A stretch of DNA of 42,188 nt. Origin: Gp7-AA10 sp035636095 (lineage in GTDB: Bacteria; Acidobacteriota; Thermoanaerobaculia; Gp7-AA8). Below, piece by piece: positions 23,300 through 32,030 of this stretch. The stretch's first letter is position 1. Each line of letters opens with the position of its first letter. The stretch is taken from NCBI GenBank assembly GCA_035636095.1, contig DASPZU010000117.1, positions 1 through 42,188 on the forward strand, read 5' to 3'. The notes beneath the pieces were generated by a model. That model saw only the letters and a program-made list of their open reading frames with translations. It had not been told where the DNA came from and did no database searches. A program made the position numbers and the translations under genes.

Positions 23300-24542
23300 G
23301 CTGCAGGATGTCCTTCTTGGCGTGGGCGGCGGAGAAGAATGCCGCTTCCATCTGCGAAGGCGGCAGGTAGACGCCCTCCGCCAGCATGACGTGAAAAAAG
23401 CGTGCGAACTTGTCGCGATTCGACCGGTTCGCCGACTCATAATCGGTCACCGGCCCCTCGGTGAAGAAAATCGTCCACATCGATCCGACGCGATTGAATG
23501 TGATGGGCACGCTGTGCTTCTCCGCCGATCGCCGCACGCCGTGCTCGAACTCCGCGCTGCGCTCCTCCAGATCGCGATAGATCGACGAGTTCTTCAGAAC
23601 GCCCAGCGTCGATTTGCCGGCAGCGACGGCCAGCGGATTTCCCGACAGCGTCCCGGCCTGATAGACCGGGCCGAGCGGCGCCACCAGCTGCATCAGCTTC
23701 TTCGAGCCGCCGTAGGCGCCAATGGGCATTCCGCCGCCGATGATCTTGCCCAGGGTCGTGATGTCGGGTTTCACGCCGTAGAGCGATTGCGCGCCGCCGT
23801 AAGCGACGCGAAAACAGGTCATCACTTCGTCGAAGATCAGAATCGCGCCGCGCTCGTCGCAGATCTGACGTAGTCCCTGCAAAAAGCCGTCTGCCGGCGG
23901 AACGCAGCCCATGTTGCCGGCCACCGGCTCGACGATGATGGCGGCGATGTCATCGCCGTGTTCGTCCATGGCGTGGGTGACGGCGTCGAGATGGTTGTAG
24001 GGCACGCTGACGGTGAGCCTGGTGACGTCTTCGGGAACGCCGGCCGAGTCGGGGATGCCGAATGTCGCGCCGCCCGATCCTGCCTTGACCAGCAGCGAAT
24101 CGACGTGGCCGTGATAACCGCCATCGAACTTGAGGATTTTTTTTCGCCCAGTGGCCGCGCGCGCCAGTCGCAGGGCGCTCATGGTGGCTTCCGTGCCGGA
24201 ATTCACAAGGCGCAGCATTTCGATGGAAGGCATGGCGGCGATGACCATTTCCGCCAGCTCGACTTCGCCCAGAGTCGGCGCACCGAACGAGAATCCGCGT
24301 GTGGCGGCACGCTTGACAGCCTCCACGACGTAGCGATGGCCGTGGCCGAGGATCATGGGACCCCAGGAGGAGACGCAGTCGATGTACTGGAGGTTGTCGG
24401 CGTCGAAGATGCGCGATCCCTGTCCCTGCTCGATGAACGGCGGAGTGCCGCCGACGGCTTTGAACGCGCGCACGGGAGAATTCACCCCGCCCGGAATGAT
24501 CTCCTGCGCGCGCTGAAAGAGCGCTTCCGATTGCTTGCCCAT
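23244..24542 (-). CDS. hemL: Glutamate-1-semialdehyde 2,1-aminomutase
   Basis: A 432-residue PLP enzyme making 5-aminolevulinate from glutamate-1-semialdehyde in the C5 haem pathway. It has the family N-terminus (PGGVNSPVRAFKAVGGTPPF), NSGTEATMSALRLARAATGR, the FDGGYHGHVDSLLVKAGSG loop, DEVMTCFR and the PLP lysine Lys266 in LGKIIGGGMPIGAYGG. The start ATG is preceded by a repeat-rich leader. The 3' end overlaps the convergent FTCD gene by 56 bases. Confidence 0.98.
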   Translation of the reverse strand: MGKQSEALFQRAQEIIPGGVNSPVRAFKAVGGTPPFIEQGQGSRIFDADNLQYIDCVSSWGPMILGHGHRYVVEAVKRAATRGFSFGAPTLGEVELAEMVIAAMPSIEMLRLVNSGTEATMSALRLARAATGRKKILKFDGGYHGHVDSLLVKAGSGGATFGIPDSAGVPEDVTRLTVSVPYNHLDAVTHAMDEHGDDIAAIIVEPVAGNMGCVPPADGFLQGLRQICDERGAILIFDEVMTCFRVAYGGAQSLYGVKPDITTLGKIIGGGMPIGAYGGSKKLMQLVAPLGPVYQAGTLSGNPLAVAAGKSTLGVLKNSSIYRDLEERSAEFEHGVRRSAEKHSVPITFNRVGSMWTIFFTEGPVTDYESANRSNRDKFARFFHVMLAEGVYLPPSQMEAAFFSAAHAKKDILQLIERADRALKKVAWEFEK

Positions 24543-24570
24543 CCCGCGAGTTTAACTGTAACCAAGATAC

Positions 24571-24627
24571 CCACAGAGACACAGAGGACACAGAGGTCTT
24601 TTCTCTGTGATCTCTGTGCCTCTGTGG
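24571..24627. repeat. CACAGAGG-family hairpin upstream of hemL
   Basis: CCACAGAGACACAGAGGACA continues to 24595 and pairs with 24603-24627 over 25 bases with three mismatches, around a 7-base loop (24596-24602). The arms are reiterated CACAGAG octamer-like units. It lies 28 bases upstream of the hemL start and would be in its leader. I recall the same wording from intergenic regions of unrelated uncultured bacteria. Confidence 0.8.
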
Positions 24628-24654
24628 TGATCACTCCAGGTCTCAGTGGTGACT

Positions 24655-24900
24655 CTAGCGCGGCGGGTTGTACGCTCCGACGCCGCAGGCGAGATCGCTC
24701 GCGAACTTTTCGAAGAAGCTGATCTTCGGCTCCATCTTGCGGGTGACGGGATTGATCCACTGGTATTCGATCGACCCGCTGTTCTTTTTGGCGAGAATGT
24801 CCCAGGTGGCCTTGCCGATTCGATCGGTTTTGCCGCGCCGAAGTCAGCAATGGCCTGCGCTCTGCCGACCTTCTTGTAATGATCGACCGCCTTGGCGTCA
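24655..24900 (-). pseudogene. Broken Cache-domain (sensor) gene remnant
   Basis: On the minus strand, about 24836-24899 encodes DAKAVDHYKKVGRAQAIADF, the first helix of a Cache domain. A different frame, from about 24835 to the TAG at 24655, encodes KTDRIGKATWDILAKKNSGS then IEYQWINPVTRKMEPKISFF, EKFASDLACGVGAYNPPR. The second part is the typical Cache C-terminus (WxNPVTxKxEPK, GVGAY). The frames do not join, a TGA lies in the second frame just before the junction, and the central beta-sheet is missing. The start is also absent. It lies next to a second broken gene. Confidence 0.7.
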
Positions 24901-24902
24901 CG

Positions 24903-25225
24903 TCAGCTTCCGCGCTGTTCGCGCCGAATGACCAGCTTCAGACCGGACCACACTTCATCGACAGCGCACACTTTGACCTCTTTTTGGGCCACGACACCCA
25001 CACCATGGCGTCATCTCGCATCTTTGACCGGTAACGCTGCAACTTCGCGGCAAGCTCGTTCACGCTCCTTGTGAAGAGATGAATGATGTCGACGCGATCG
25101 GAGAGAGTGGGGGCGAGCGTCGCGCCGTGGGAGGGATAGTGGTCGGGGGCGCCTTCGACCAGGAGCGTGGAACCAGGCTTGATTCCGAGCTTCTGCGCGA
25201 GAGGCGTCCCCGAGTAACCGGCCAT
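24903..25225 (-). pseudogene. Frameshifted, internally deleted DUF3052 gene
   Basis: ATG 25225 starts MAGYSGTPLAQKLGIKPGST and continues to MVWVSWPKK, the N-terminal two thirds of a DUF3052 protein. The rest of that frame is unrelated. Another frame from about 24980 encodes VKVCAVDEVWSGLKLVIRRE and QRGS then TGA at 24903, which is the family C-terminus. The middle segment of about 25-30 residues is missing at the junction near 24980. The start overlaps the DUF4410 stop (TGATG), so it was an operon member. The family function is unknown. Confidence 0.8.
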
Positions 25226-25845
25226 CAGACGAACGCGTCGAGGACGTGCGCCATGTCCTGAGCGATCGCGTGGACGCTGTCGCGCATGACATCGAGGTCG
25301 CTTCCGCCGCCTCCCTTCCAGGTGCCGGCGGAGCGACGCTCCTGCGTGACTTTCGCCAGGACTTTGCCGCTCTTGGCGTCGACGACCTCGAAAGAGAGTT
25401 TGGTCGACGCCGACCCGGCACCAAATCCGCCGAAATAGCGCCCCGCCCGCGAGCCGGGATCCATGGCGTCGACAGTGCCGCGAATGATCAGCGTCTTCGA
25501 GTCTTTCGGACTGTTACTCGACTGCTGCAGGTCGGCTTTCGTTTTCAGCTCCGGCTGCAAACCCTCCATGAACCATTCGGTGGTCGCCGCCAGCGCACTC
25601 TTCATGGTGCCGTACCACTTCTCCTTCTTGTCGGGAAGCGGTGCCTTGGTGGTGTCGAAGGGCTGCACGATGATCTTGTCGTAGTCCGAGATCTTGAAAG
25701 TCTTGATGATCTCGATCTTATCGATGTCCTGGCCCCACTCCTTGTACGTTCCGGGCGCCGTCGGTGCCGGCTTCTTTCCTCGGGCGTAAAGGGCCGGGGC
25801 AATAACAGCGAGAACGAGAATGAACACGAGAAGACGTGGTCTCAT
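25225..25845 (-). CDS. Exported DUF4410 family protein
   Basis: 206 residues with a Sec signal peptide (MRPRLLVFILVLAVIAPALY then ARG). The mature part has IIVQPFDTTKAPLPDKKEKW and the family core TLIIRGTVDAMDPGSRAGRY-FGGFGAG followed by KLSFEVVDAKSGKVLAKVTQ. DUF4410 proteins are exported and of unknown function, often lipoproteins; here no lipobox Cys is seen. The broken DUF3052 gene overlaps its stop. Confidence 0.8.
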   Translation of the reverse strand: MRPRLLVFILVLAVIAPALYARGKKPAPTAPGTYKEWGQDIDKIEIIKTFKISDYDKIIVQPFDTTKAPLPDKKEKWYGTMKSALAATTEWFMEGLQPELKTKADLQQSSNSPKDSKTLIIRGTVDAMDPGSRAGRYFGGFGAGSASTKLSFEVVDAKSGKVLAKVTQERRSAGTWKGGGGSDLDVMRDSVHAIAQDMAHVLDAFV

Positions 25846-25878
25846 GAATCCTCCTATTCGATTTGTGGAGTGCTAATT

Positions 25879-27288
25879 CTAATACGCGTTTTCGTGCCGG
25901 AGACCATGAAGTACGGTCATAAAGAGGATTTTGAGGTCCAGCAGGAGGGACCAGTTCTCGATGTAGTAGAGGTCATGCTCGATGCGCATGCGGACGGAGG
26001 TGTTGCCGCGCCAGCCGTGGACCTGGGCCCAGCCGGTCATGCCCGCCCGCACTTTATGTCGCAACATATAGTGGGGAAATTCTGCACGAAATTGTTGTAC
26101 GAATTGAGGGCGCTCCGGACGCGGGCCGACCACGCTCATATCGCCGAGGAGAACGTTGAATAGCTGCGGAAGCTCGTCCAGCGACCACGCCCGAATCAAT
26201 CGTCCCACGCGCGTGCGGCGCGGATCATCCGGCTCGGCCCATTTCGCGCCGGTGTCGCTCTCTGCCCCGACCTTCATCGATCGAAACTTGACGATGTTGA
26301 ATGGCTTGCCATCGAGCCCCATCCGCACCTGGCGATAGAAGACCGGACCGCGATCTTCGAGCCAGATCGCAAGTGCGATGAGCAGCATCAGCGGCGAGAA
26401 GAGGATCAGCGCGGCAGCCGTGACGACCAGATCGAAGCCGCGTTTCACGAAGCGGCTCCATCCTTCCAGCGGCGTCTCGGAAAGGTTGATGGTGGGAAGA
26501 CCGTCGATGTCCTCCACCCGCGATCGCAGCACCATGAACTGCAGCAGGTCGGGAACAACGTGGATGGACACGACGCAGCGCACGAGCCGATCGAGGAGCG
26601 CGGTCATGGTCTGCGAGGATGCGTGCGGCAGCGCCACGAAGACGTGATCGATCGATTGCTCTTCGATCACGCGCTCGGCGTCGTCGATGGCCCCGAAACA
26701 TTCGAGATCGGAGAGCAAATTGTCGCCGCCGTTGCGAAGATAGCCGACGATGCGGAACCCGAGCTCGGCGTGCGAACGCACTCGCTCCACGACCGCGCGA
26801 GCGAGCTCGCCGTTTCCGGCGATCAGGACGCGATCGAGGCTTTTGCCGGCACGATGGCGCCGGTCGGTTACGAATCGGACGACTCCGCGGCCGAAGATGA
26901 CGAACAGAATCGCGCACAGCATGAAGATGCCCAGAGTGGCGCGTGAATAGAGGACGTCGGGGCGCTTGGGCGGACGAATCCACAGCAGCACGCCCGACAA
27001 CACCACCGTTGCGACCACCGAGCCGATCGCGACCGACATCCACTCCTCTGCTTTCGATCGGGTCGGCCGGATGCGATACAAGCCCTGGACCGCAAACGCC
27101 AGCGGAAAGACGATCGTGATGATGGGAAGGATGCTCAGGTAGATCTCGATCTGCTGCATGCCCTTGGTGACAGGCACGACCTCGACGTGAAACCTGAGGA
27201 ACCACGCCGCCAGCATGGCCAGGTTCGATGCCACCGCATCGTTGATGAGGTAGATCGATGCCAGCGCGCGATGTTTCTTTTCGATCAA
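25879..27288 (-). CDS. Polyprenyl-phosphate sugar phosphotransferase (exopolysaccharide initiation)
   Basis: A 469-residue WcaJ/CpsE-type protein that transfers a sugar-1-phosphate to undecaprenyl phosphate at the inner membrane. Four N-terminal TM helices (about residues 10-120) precede a CoA-binding-like domain (DRVLIAGNGELARAVVERVR), a fifth membrane segment (FDLVVTAAALILFSPLMLLI) and the catalytic domain with PVFYRQVRMGLDGKPFNIVK, FRSMKVGAE, DELPQLFNVLLGDMSVVGPR and the C-terminal HGWRGNT. It starts with TTG 27288 overlapping the GT4 stop (TTGA), so the two are coupled. Confidence 0.95.
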   Translation of the reverse strand: MIEKKHRALASIYLINDAVASNLAMLAAWFLRFHVEVVPVTKGMQQIEIYLSILPIITIVFPLAFAVQGLYRIRPTRSKAEEWMSVAIGSVVATVVLSGVLLWIRPPKRPDVLYSRATLGIFMLCAILFVIFGRGVVRFVTDRRHRAGKSLDRVLIAGNGELARAVVERVRSHAELGFRIVGYLRNGGDNLLSDLECFGAIDDAERVIEEQSIDHVFVALPHASSQTMTALLDRLVRCVVSIHVVPDLLQFMVLRSRVEDIDGLPTINLSETPLEGWSRFVKRGFDLVVTAAALILFSPLMLLIALAIWLEDRGPVFYRQVRMGLDGKPFNIVKFRSMKVGAESDTGAKWAEPDDPRRTRVGRLIRAWSLDELPQLFNVLLGDMSVVGPRPERPQFVQQFRAEFPHYMLRHKVRAGMTGWAQVHGWRGNTSVRMRIEHDLYYIENWSLLLDLKILFMTVLHGLRHENAY

Positions 27289-28409
27289 GCGGCGACCTGC
27301 CGGAGTGCGTTCATGAATTGCCTGTGAAAGCGTTCTCGCGAAAAGGCAGTGGCATGCTCGCGAATCGCCTCGCGGTCCCAGCGGCGAGCGTCGGCTGCCT
27401 CGAGCGCCCCCCGCAGCGAATCTACCACGGGCTCATCGAAGAAAATTCCGGTGCGATTCTCCACCACAGAGTCGAGGACGCCACCCGCGCGAAACGCGAC
27501 CACCGGGGTGCCCAGGGCCATGGCCTCGACCGGGGTGATGCCGAAGTCCTCCACGCCCGGCAGGATCAGCACACGCGCACGCGACAGATGATCGAGGATC
27601 ACCTCCCTCGATACGGAGCCCGCAAAGGTAACGTTGGGCCCGGCACGCGCCTGCAAGCGCTTCCGCATCGGACCTTCTCCGATCACGACGGTGTGCCGCC
27701 CGGTCGCGAAGGCGAGCTCGAGGCGTTTGTACGGCACCAGCGCGGAGATGATCAGGTCGAAATCTTCGCGATCTCGGCGCAGCGGCGGGCTAAAGAACGC
27801 CTCGTTCACGAACGGATGAATCACCACCGCATCGCGGGCGTAGTACTTCTGGATGCGCCCGCGGACGAAGTTCGAGTTCGCAACAAAGCGACCGACATCC
27901 TTTGCGGTGGCCACGTCCCATCGCCGCAAACCGGGTGCGAAGAGTGACACGCCCGCCCGCAAGAGCGGACGCGATCGCGGGAAGTAATCGTCGAAGCGGT
28001 CCCAGATGTAGCGCATCGGCGTGTGGCAATAGCAAAGGTGGGGCTTACCGCGCGCGTCAACGCCCTTCGCGACGCAGTGGCTCGACGAGATGATGCAATC
28101 GAATCGCGAGAGGTCCCACGCCCGCACCGCCCGCGGAAAAAGCGGCAGCATTTTGCGGTAATCGCCGACGCGCGGCGCGATTCGCTGCAGCGAGGAGGTA
28201 TGGATCGTACGCGACTCGATCTTTCGCGAGACCGCACCCGGAAAATGAAATAGCGTGAAGATTTCGGCGTCGGGAACGAGATCGAGAATGCCCTCCAGGA
28301 CCTGCTCGCCGCCGCGCATGCCGGTCAGCCAGTCGTGAATTACCGCAACCCGTCCAAGGGATGAGGGCGGAGGGCTGAGGGATGAATCTCGCAGGGACTC
28401 ATCCCTCAT
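27285..28409 (-). CDS. GT4-family glycosyltransferase
   Basis: 374 residues. The N-terminal Rossmann domain starts RVAVIHDWLTGMRGGEQVLE and contains CYCHTPMRYIWDRFDDYFPR. The C-terminal nucleotide-sugar domain has VVIGEGPMRKRLQARAGPNV and the GT4 EX7E region in GVEDFGITPVEAMALGTPVV. It extends the exopolysaccharide started by the downstream transferase. The first 19 codons, including the ATG at 28409, come from a palindromic repeat; there is no other in-frame ATG, GTG or TTG before the domain. The true family N-terminus is therefore extended by repeat-encoded residues. Confidence 0.94.
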   Translation of the reverse strand: MRDESLRDSSLSPPPSSLGRVAVIHDWLTGMRGGEQVLEGILDLVPDAEIFTLFHFPGAVSRKIESRTIHTSSLQRIAPRVGDYRKMLPLFPRAVRAWDLSRFDCIISSSHCVAKGVDARGKPHLCYCHTPMRYIWDRFDDYFPRSRPLLRAGVSLFAPGLRRWDVATAKDVGRFVANSNFVRGRIQKYYARDAVVIHPFVNEAFFSPPLRRDREDFDLIISALVPYKRLELAFATGRHTVVIGEGPMRKRLQARAGPNVTFAGSVSREVILDHLSRARVLILPGVEDFGITPVEAMALGTPVVAFRAGGVLDSVVENRTGIFFDEPVVDSLRGALEAADARRWDREAIREHATAFSRERFHRQFMNALRQVAA

Positions 28410-28428
28410 CCCTCAGCCCTCATCCCTT
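28356..28428. repeat. GAGGGATGAG-family hairpin carrying a stop and a start codon
   Basis: Arms 28356-28385 and 28399-28428 (30 bases each) are inverted complements with two mismatches around a 13-base loop. They are made of reiterated GAGGGATGAG/GAGGGCTGAG. On the minus strand the right arm carries the last codons and TGA of the zinc-ribbon gene (28415-28413) and the ATG of the GT4 gene (28409). The left arm encodes the GT4 N-terminal extension. Confidence 0.9.
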
Positions 28429-28589
28429 TTCGGTGTCGATTGAAGCGGAAAATCATCTTCGGCCTGCGCGCAGTTATCGCACAAGAAGTCATTGCGCAGA
28501 TACTCCTCGCGCGGCACCTCGCTCAGGCATTTGATGCAGCGATGCTTCTCGGTCCGCTCTTTGAGCTGGCGCGGCGGGGCGTCATCCAT
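28413..28589 (-). CDS. Small zinc-ribbon-like protein (CxxC...CxxC)
   Basis: A 58-residue peptide (MDDAPPRQLKERTEKHRCIK...) with CIKC and, 17 residues later, CDNC: two CxxC knuckles in the spacing of a zinc ribbon. The intervening LSEVPREEYLRNDFL fits a treble-clef or ribbon loop. No family recognised; such proteins often bind nucleic acid or a protein partner. ATG 28589 is preferred because the upstream frame is repeat-derived. It lies between repeats and shares a repeat arm with the GT4 start, so the two are probably co-transcribed. Confidence 0.6.
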   Translation of the reverse strand: MDDAPPRQLKERTEKHRCIKCLSEVPREEYLRNDFLCDNCAQAEDDFPLQSTPKRDEG

Positions 28590-28680
28590 AGTATGGAGTA
28601 TGGAGTTCGGCGGCTTGTCGCCGCTCTCGGACTGGCAGCTTGCTGCCAGTCCCGCCGCGCCAAGGCACTGCACTCCAAAA
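28590..28680. repeat. Composite palindromic spacer element, TTTTGGAGTGC family
   Basis: Fills the DUF1501 to zinc-ribbon spacer. On the minus strand it starts right after the DUF1501 TAG stop with TTTTGGAGTGCAGTGCCTTG. It contains a perfect hairpin GGACTGGCAGC-TT-GCTGCCAGTCC (28629-28652, plus-strand numbering) and ends CCGCCGAACTCCATACTCC, whose ACTCC is complementary to GGAGT at the other end. A related sequence (TTGGAGTGCGGTGCCTTGGC) lies downstream of the patatin gene. Confidence 0.75.
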
Positions 28681-30075
28681 CTAGAACAGCTCGTTGATGG
28701 GCCCGTATGTCCCGTCCTTCGCGAACGGGACGTACTCAAAGCCGCGATTGAGGGGATCATCGTGCCGGACGGTGGTGTAGTCGATGCCCAGCGCGGAGTA
28801 GATCGTCGAGGTGACGTCTTCCGGCCGCGCATCGCGATTGGCCGCCCAGCCGAATTCTTTGGCGTCTTTTCCAGCGGCGTCGGTCGCGCCGATGACCCTG
28901 CCGCCGCGGACGCCGCCGCCCGCGAAGACCATCGACATTCGCAGGAAGTGATCGCGTCCGCCCTGCGCGTTGAGCGCGCCTACGGTACGGCCGAATTCGC
29001 CCAGGACGACCACCATGGTTTCGTCGAGAAGGGTGGCCCCTCCTTGTGAGCCGGCGGTATTGGCGAGGTCGGTCAGCAGCGCGGAGTACGCCGGATCGAA
29101 TGTCTTCATCTGTGTGTACAGCGAGTTCGCGTTCTTGTTGTAGATGTTCGAGTGGTGATCCCACCCGCCGAAGGTCACCTGCACGAATCGCGTTCCACGC
29201 CGCGCGCCGACGAGGTTGCGCGCGATGATCAGCGAATTGCCGAAGTTCGTGCTGCCGTATCGCGCACTTTCGTCCGCGCTCCAGCCGAACAGCCGATTGA
29301 CATCGGGTGAATCGACCAGCGTCTTGGCCTGGTCGTAGAACGTTCCCATGTCGGCCGCATTGCGACCGAGCTCGCCGGTCTGGCGATCGGGATCGACCAG
29401 CTGCAGCAGATTCCAACGGTCGCTCAGACGCGCAGTGCCGTCAGGATGTGTCAGCGCTGCCAGTCCATTTGCGGCCGGTGTGACGGCGAATGGAGCGTAG
29501 CGGGCCGGCAAATATCCCGAGCTCGCCATGACCTGGTTGAGCGACACGAATCCGGGAAGGATTTCGCCCGCCTGACGCGAAGCCTGCGATTCGAGCGCGA
29601 CCACCGCGCCGATATGCGGCGCGATGTGGCCGGTTGCGCCGCCGGGGTTGCGCGCGATCTGCGCCCACGCCTGTGCCAGCTGATGCACCGCCGCCCACGA
29701 CAGACCCGATCGGACGATGGCCATCTTCTGCAACTGATTGGCGGTGTTGGGCATCAAACCCTGAGGGAAGCGCATCTCGCCGAACGTCGTCGGCGCGAAA
29801 TCGATCGGGGTCCACGCGCCTTCTTTCAAATCCCACGTATCGATGTGACTCGGCGCGCCGGAGAGAAAGATGAGAATGGTGTTCTTGGCCGTGCGATGGA
29901 GCGTCGGATTGACACCTGTTGCACTCTGGAGCAGACCGGCGTTGAGGACCGGCAGGAAGTACGAAGCAACGATGCCCGTACCGCTGACCTTCAGGAATTG
30001 CCGGCGCGAGAAACCGGAGCCGCTCAGCGGAAAGGATCCGCCTCGTTCACATTCGCATTGTTTTCGCTTCGCCAT
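28681..30075 (-). CDS. DUF1501 family exported protein (Tat signal)
   Basis: A 464-residue sulfatase-like fold protein. The N-terminus has a twin-arginine motif, SRRQFLKVSGTGI, so it is exported folded. Family landmarks are NTILIFLSGAPSHIDTWDLK, IVRSGLSWAAVHQLAQAWAQ, the metal-site-like FGGWDHHSNIYNKN and VVVLGEFGRTVGALNAQGGR-DHF. DUF1501 genes are typically paired with DUF1549/DUF1553 genes, as here (9-base spacer); the function is unknown. Its TAG stop abuts a repeat element. Confidence 0.95.
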   Translation of the reverse strand: MAKRKQCECERGGSFPLSGSGFSRRQFLKVSGTGIVASYFLPVLNAGLLQSATGVNPTLHRTAKNTILIFLSGAPSHIDTWDLKEGAWTPIDFAPTTFGEMRFPQGLMPNTANQLQKMAIVRSGLSWAAVHQLAQAWAQIARNPGGATGHIAPHIGAVVALESQASRQAGEILPGFVSLNQVMASSGYLPARYAPFAVTPAANGLAALTHPDGTARLSDRWNLLQLVDPDRQTGELGRNAADMGTFYDQAKTLVDSPDVNRLFGWSADESARYGSTNFGNSLIIARNLVGARRGTRFVQVTFGGWDHHSNIYNKNANSLYTQMKTFDPAYSALLTDLANTAGSQGGATLLDETMVVVLGEFGRTVGALNAQGGRDHFLRMSMVFAGGGVRGGRVIGATDAAGKDAKEFGWAANRDARPEDVTSTIYSALGIDYTTVRHDDPLNRGFEYVPFAKDGTYGPINELF

Positions 30076-30084
30076 GGCCGCTCC

Positions 30085-31950
30085 TCAGTTGAACAGGAAC
30101 TCGAGTTTGTTGAGCAGGGCAAATTGCAGATCTTCGGTCTTGCGCGTCAGATCGCCGCTGCGCAGATACGTGATGGCACTGCCGCGCTCGGCGGCACTCG
30201 GATATCGCCCGAGCGTCGCGACGTAGAGCGTGTCGGCGATCGTGCCCGGATCCTTCGACGCCTGCAGCGTATTCGCGATGGTCGAGTTGGCAGTGGCAGC
30301 TTTGACGCGGTTGGTCACAATCGGATCGTTCATCAGCGAAAGCGCCTGGACGATCGAGCTGTCGGCGGTTCGCGGTTGATCGTCGCGATTGCCACGGCCG
30401 AATCCGTTCAGGAACGCCCGGAATCCACCACCCTCAGTCGTATCCGGAAGCTGCATGGCCTTGGTTGCCGGCGCGGTCGATGTTACCGGAATGGAGATCA
30501 TCGAATTCGTCGCCCTGGCAATCGCATCCACCACTTCCTCGGCCGTCAACCGATGGGGGTAATGTCGCGCGTTGTACGGCACCCATGATTCGTTCCACAC
30601 GCCCGGCGTGTAGCGCGATGCGAGTTGATAGGCGTTCGAGCTGACCATCAGTTTGAGCATTGCGCGAAGATCGTAGCGATTCGAAACGAACGCGCTCGCG
30701 AGCTGCGTTAGAAGCGCGGGATGCGTCGGTTGCAGCGTCGCGCCAGCTGCGAGTGTGGCAGGATCCTGTCGAAGCAGGTCGAATGAGTCGGCCGGCTCGA
30801 CGATGCCGAGTCCGAAGAGCTCTTTCCAGAGATAGTTGACGGTGGCGCGCGCAAATTGCGGGTGCGCAGTCAGAATCCGGCCGTACGCGAGGCGACGCGG
30901 CTCCCCTGACGCGGGTTTTTCCTTGGTGAGGAAGAACGCCGGCTCGATCGTGCTCTCGCCGTTGACCGGCTGCCGCGGCGTCTTGTTTCCCGACGTCGTG
31001 TTGAGTCGATAGGCACCGGTGGTGTTGTCGTTGATGGCCTGATTTGTTCCACCGGCGGCATTGGCGACGCGATCGAACTGCACCTGCGCGAAGAAGGCCG
31101 CGTTCTGCCAGAAGTCATAGCGCAGCTTCTTGGCAAGTCCAGTGTTGACCTGCTCGAGATGCCCGAGACCGTTGTGACACGAGACGCACTGGTAGGGTTG
31201 CGCCAGGAAACGTGCACCGGTGGAGGCGGAGAGATTGTCGTAGGTGTCCTGCGCCGGTCCGTTGTTCTGGCGGTCGCGGTTGTAGTAATTCGATTCGCCT
31301 TTGACGGTGGTATCGCCGACTCCCGCGATCAGCTCACGGACCATCTGATCGTAGGGTTTCGCCTGCTGGATCGAATCGTGGATGAACTTGTAGTAGACGT
31401 TGCGCGATGCTACTCCGATGTTGGTATTGGTGGCGGTCTGAACGTTTTCGACCAGATCGCCGAACCACATCGTCCACCGATCGGTGAATGCGTCCGATGC
31501 CAGCAGACGGTCGATCGCGCGATCGCGTTTGTCGGCGGTCTGATCGGCGACGAACGCGCGCACGGTCGCCGCGTCGGGAATCTCGCCGGTGAGATCAATG
31601 GTCACGCGCCGTAGAAATTCTGTGTCCGATGATCGCGAAGTCCAGACGATTCCGTCGCGCACCATCTTTCCGAAGATTTCGCTGTCGATGAAATTCTTCG
31701 CGATGAACGGATCGCCTTTGGGCGGATTCGTCACGCGGCGACGCGTCGACGACGGAGCGACCGCTTCCGCCTGCGCCGAAAGGCGATGCCAGATCTCCGG
31801 CGCAGAATGCAACTGATCGGCTTGGAACGTGCAGTCGGCGGCCGGCAGGTTTACGATTTCGTCCTCGCCGCGCGATGGAGTGCCGGCGATGAAGACGCCC
31901 ACGGCAAGGAGCGGCGTCGCTATGCGTGACCATCGATTTAGCCGCTGCAT
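30085..31950 (-). CDS. DUF1549/DUF1553 exported protein with a CxxCH motif
   Basis: A 621-residue protein with a signal peptide (RIATPLLAVGVFIAGTPSRG). A DUF1549 domain (FIDSEIFGKMVRDGI, LRRVTIDLTGEIPDAATVRA) is followed by a CVSCH sequence near residue 270, matching the c-type haem attachment motif. DUF1553 follows (RRLAYGRILTAHPQFARATV-NYLWKELFG) and ends in SIVQALSLMNDPIV. A strong AGGAGGT site precedes ATG 31950. The pair with DUF1501 is widespread in Planctomycetota, Verrucomicrobiota and Acidobacteriota; its role is not established. Confidence 0.94.
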   Translation of the reverse strand: MQRLNRWSRIATPLLAVGVFIAGTPSRGEDEIVNLPAADCTFQADQLHSAPEIWHRLSAQAEAVAPSSTRRRVTNPPKGDPFIAKNFIDSEIFGKMVRDGIVWTSRSSDTEFLRRVTIDLTGEIPDAATVRAFVADQTADKRDRAIDRLLASDAFTDRWTMWFGDLVENVQTATNTNIGVASRNVYYKFIHDSIQQAKPYDQMVRELIAGVGDTTVKGESNYYNRDRQNNGPAQDTYDNLSASTGARFLAQPYQCVSCHNGLGHLEQVNTGLAKKLRYDFWQNAAFFAQVQFDRVANAAGGTNQAINDNTTGAYRLNTTSGNKTPRQPVNGESTIEPAFFLTKEKPASGEPRRLAYGRILTAHPQFARATVNYLWKELFGLGIVEPADSFDLLRQDPATLAAGATLQPTHPALLTQLASAFVSNRYDLRAMLKLMVSSNAYQLASRYTPGVWNESWVPYNARHYPHRLTAEEVVDAIARATNSMISIPVTSTAPATKAMQLPDTTEGGGFRAFLNGFGRGNRDDQPRTADSSIVQALSLMNDPIVTNRVKAATANSTIANTLQASKDPGTIADTLYVATLGRYPSAAERGSAITYLRSGDLTRKTEDLQFALLNKLEFLFN

Positions 31951-32030
31951 ATCTGAACCTCCTGCGATGATCCGGAACGGTTATTTTAACGGAATACCCA
32001 TTTGTTGGTAGTGACAGAGGCTACACTCAT

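Noticed and set aside
28590..28832. N-terminal extension of the zinc-ribbon frame
   Set aside because: The added residues are encoded by a palindromic repeat and by DUF1501 antisense; the internal ATG at 28589 is better.
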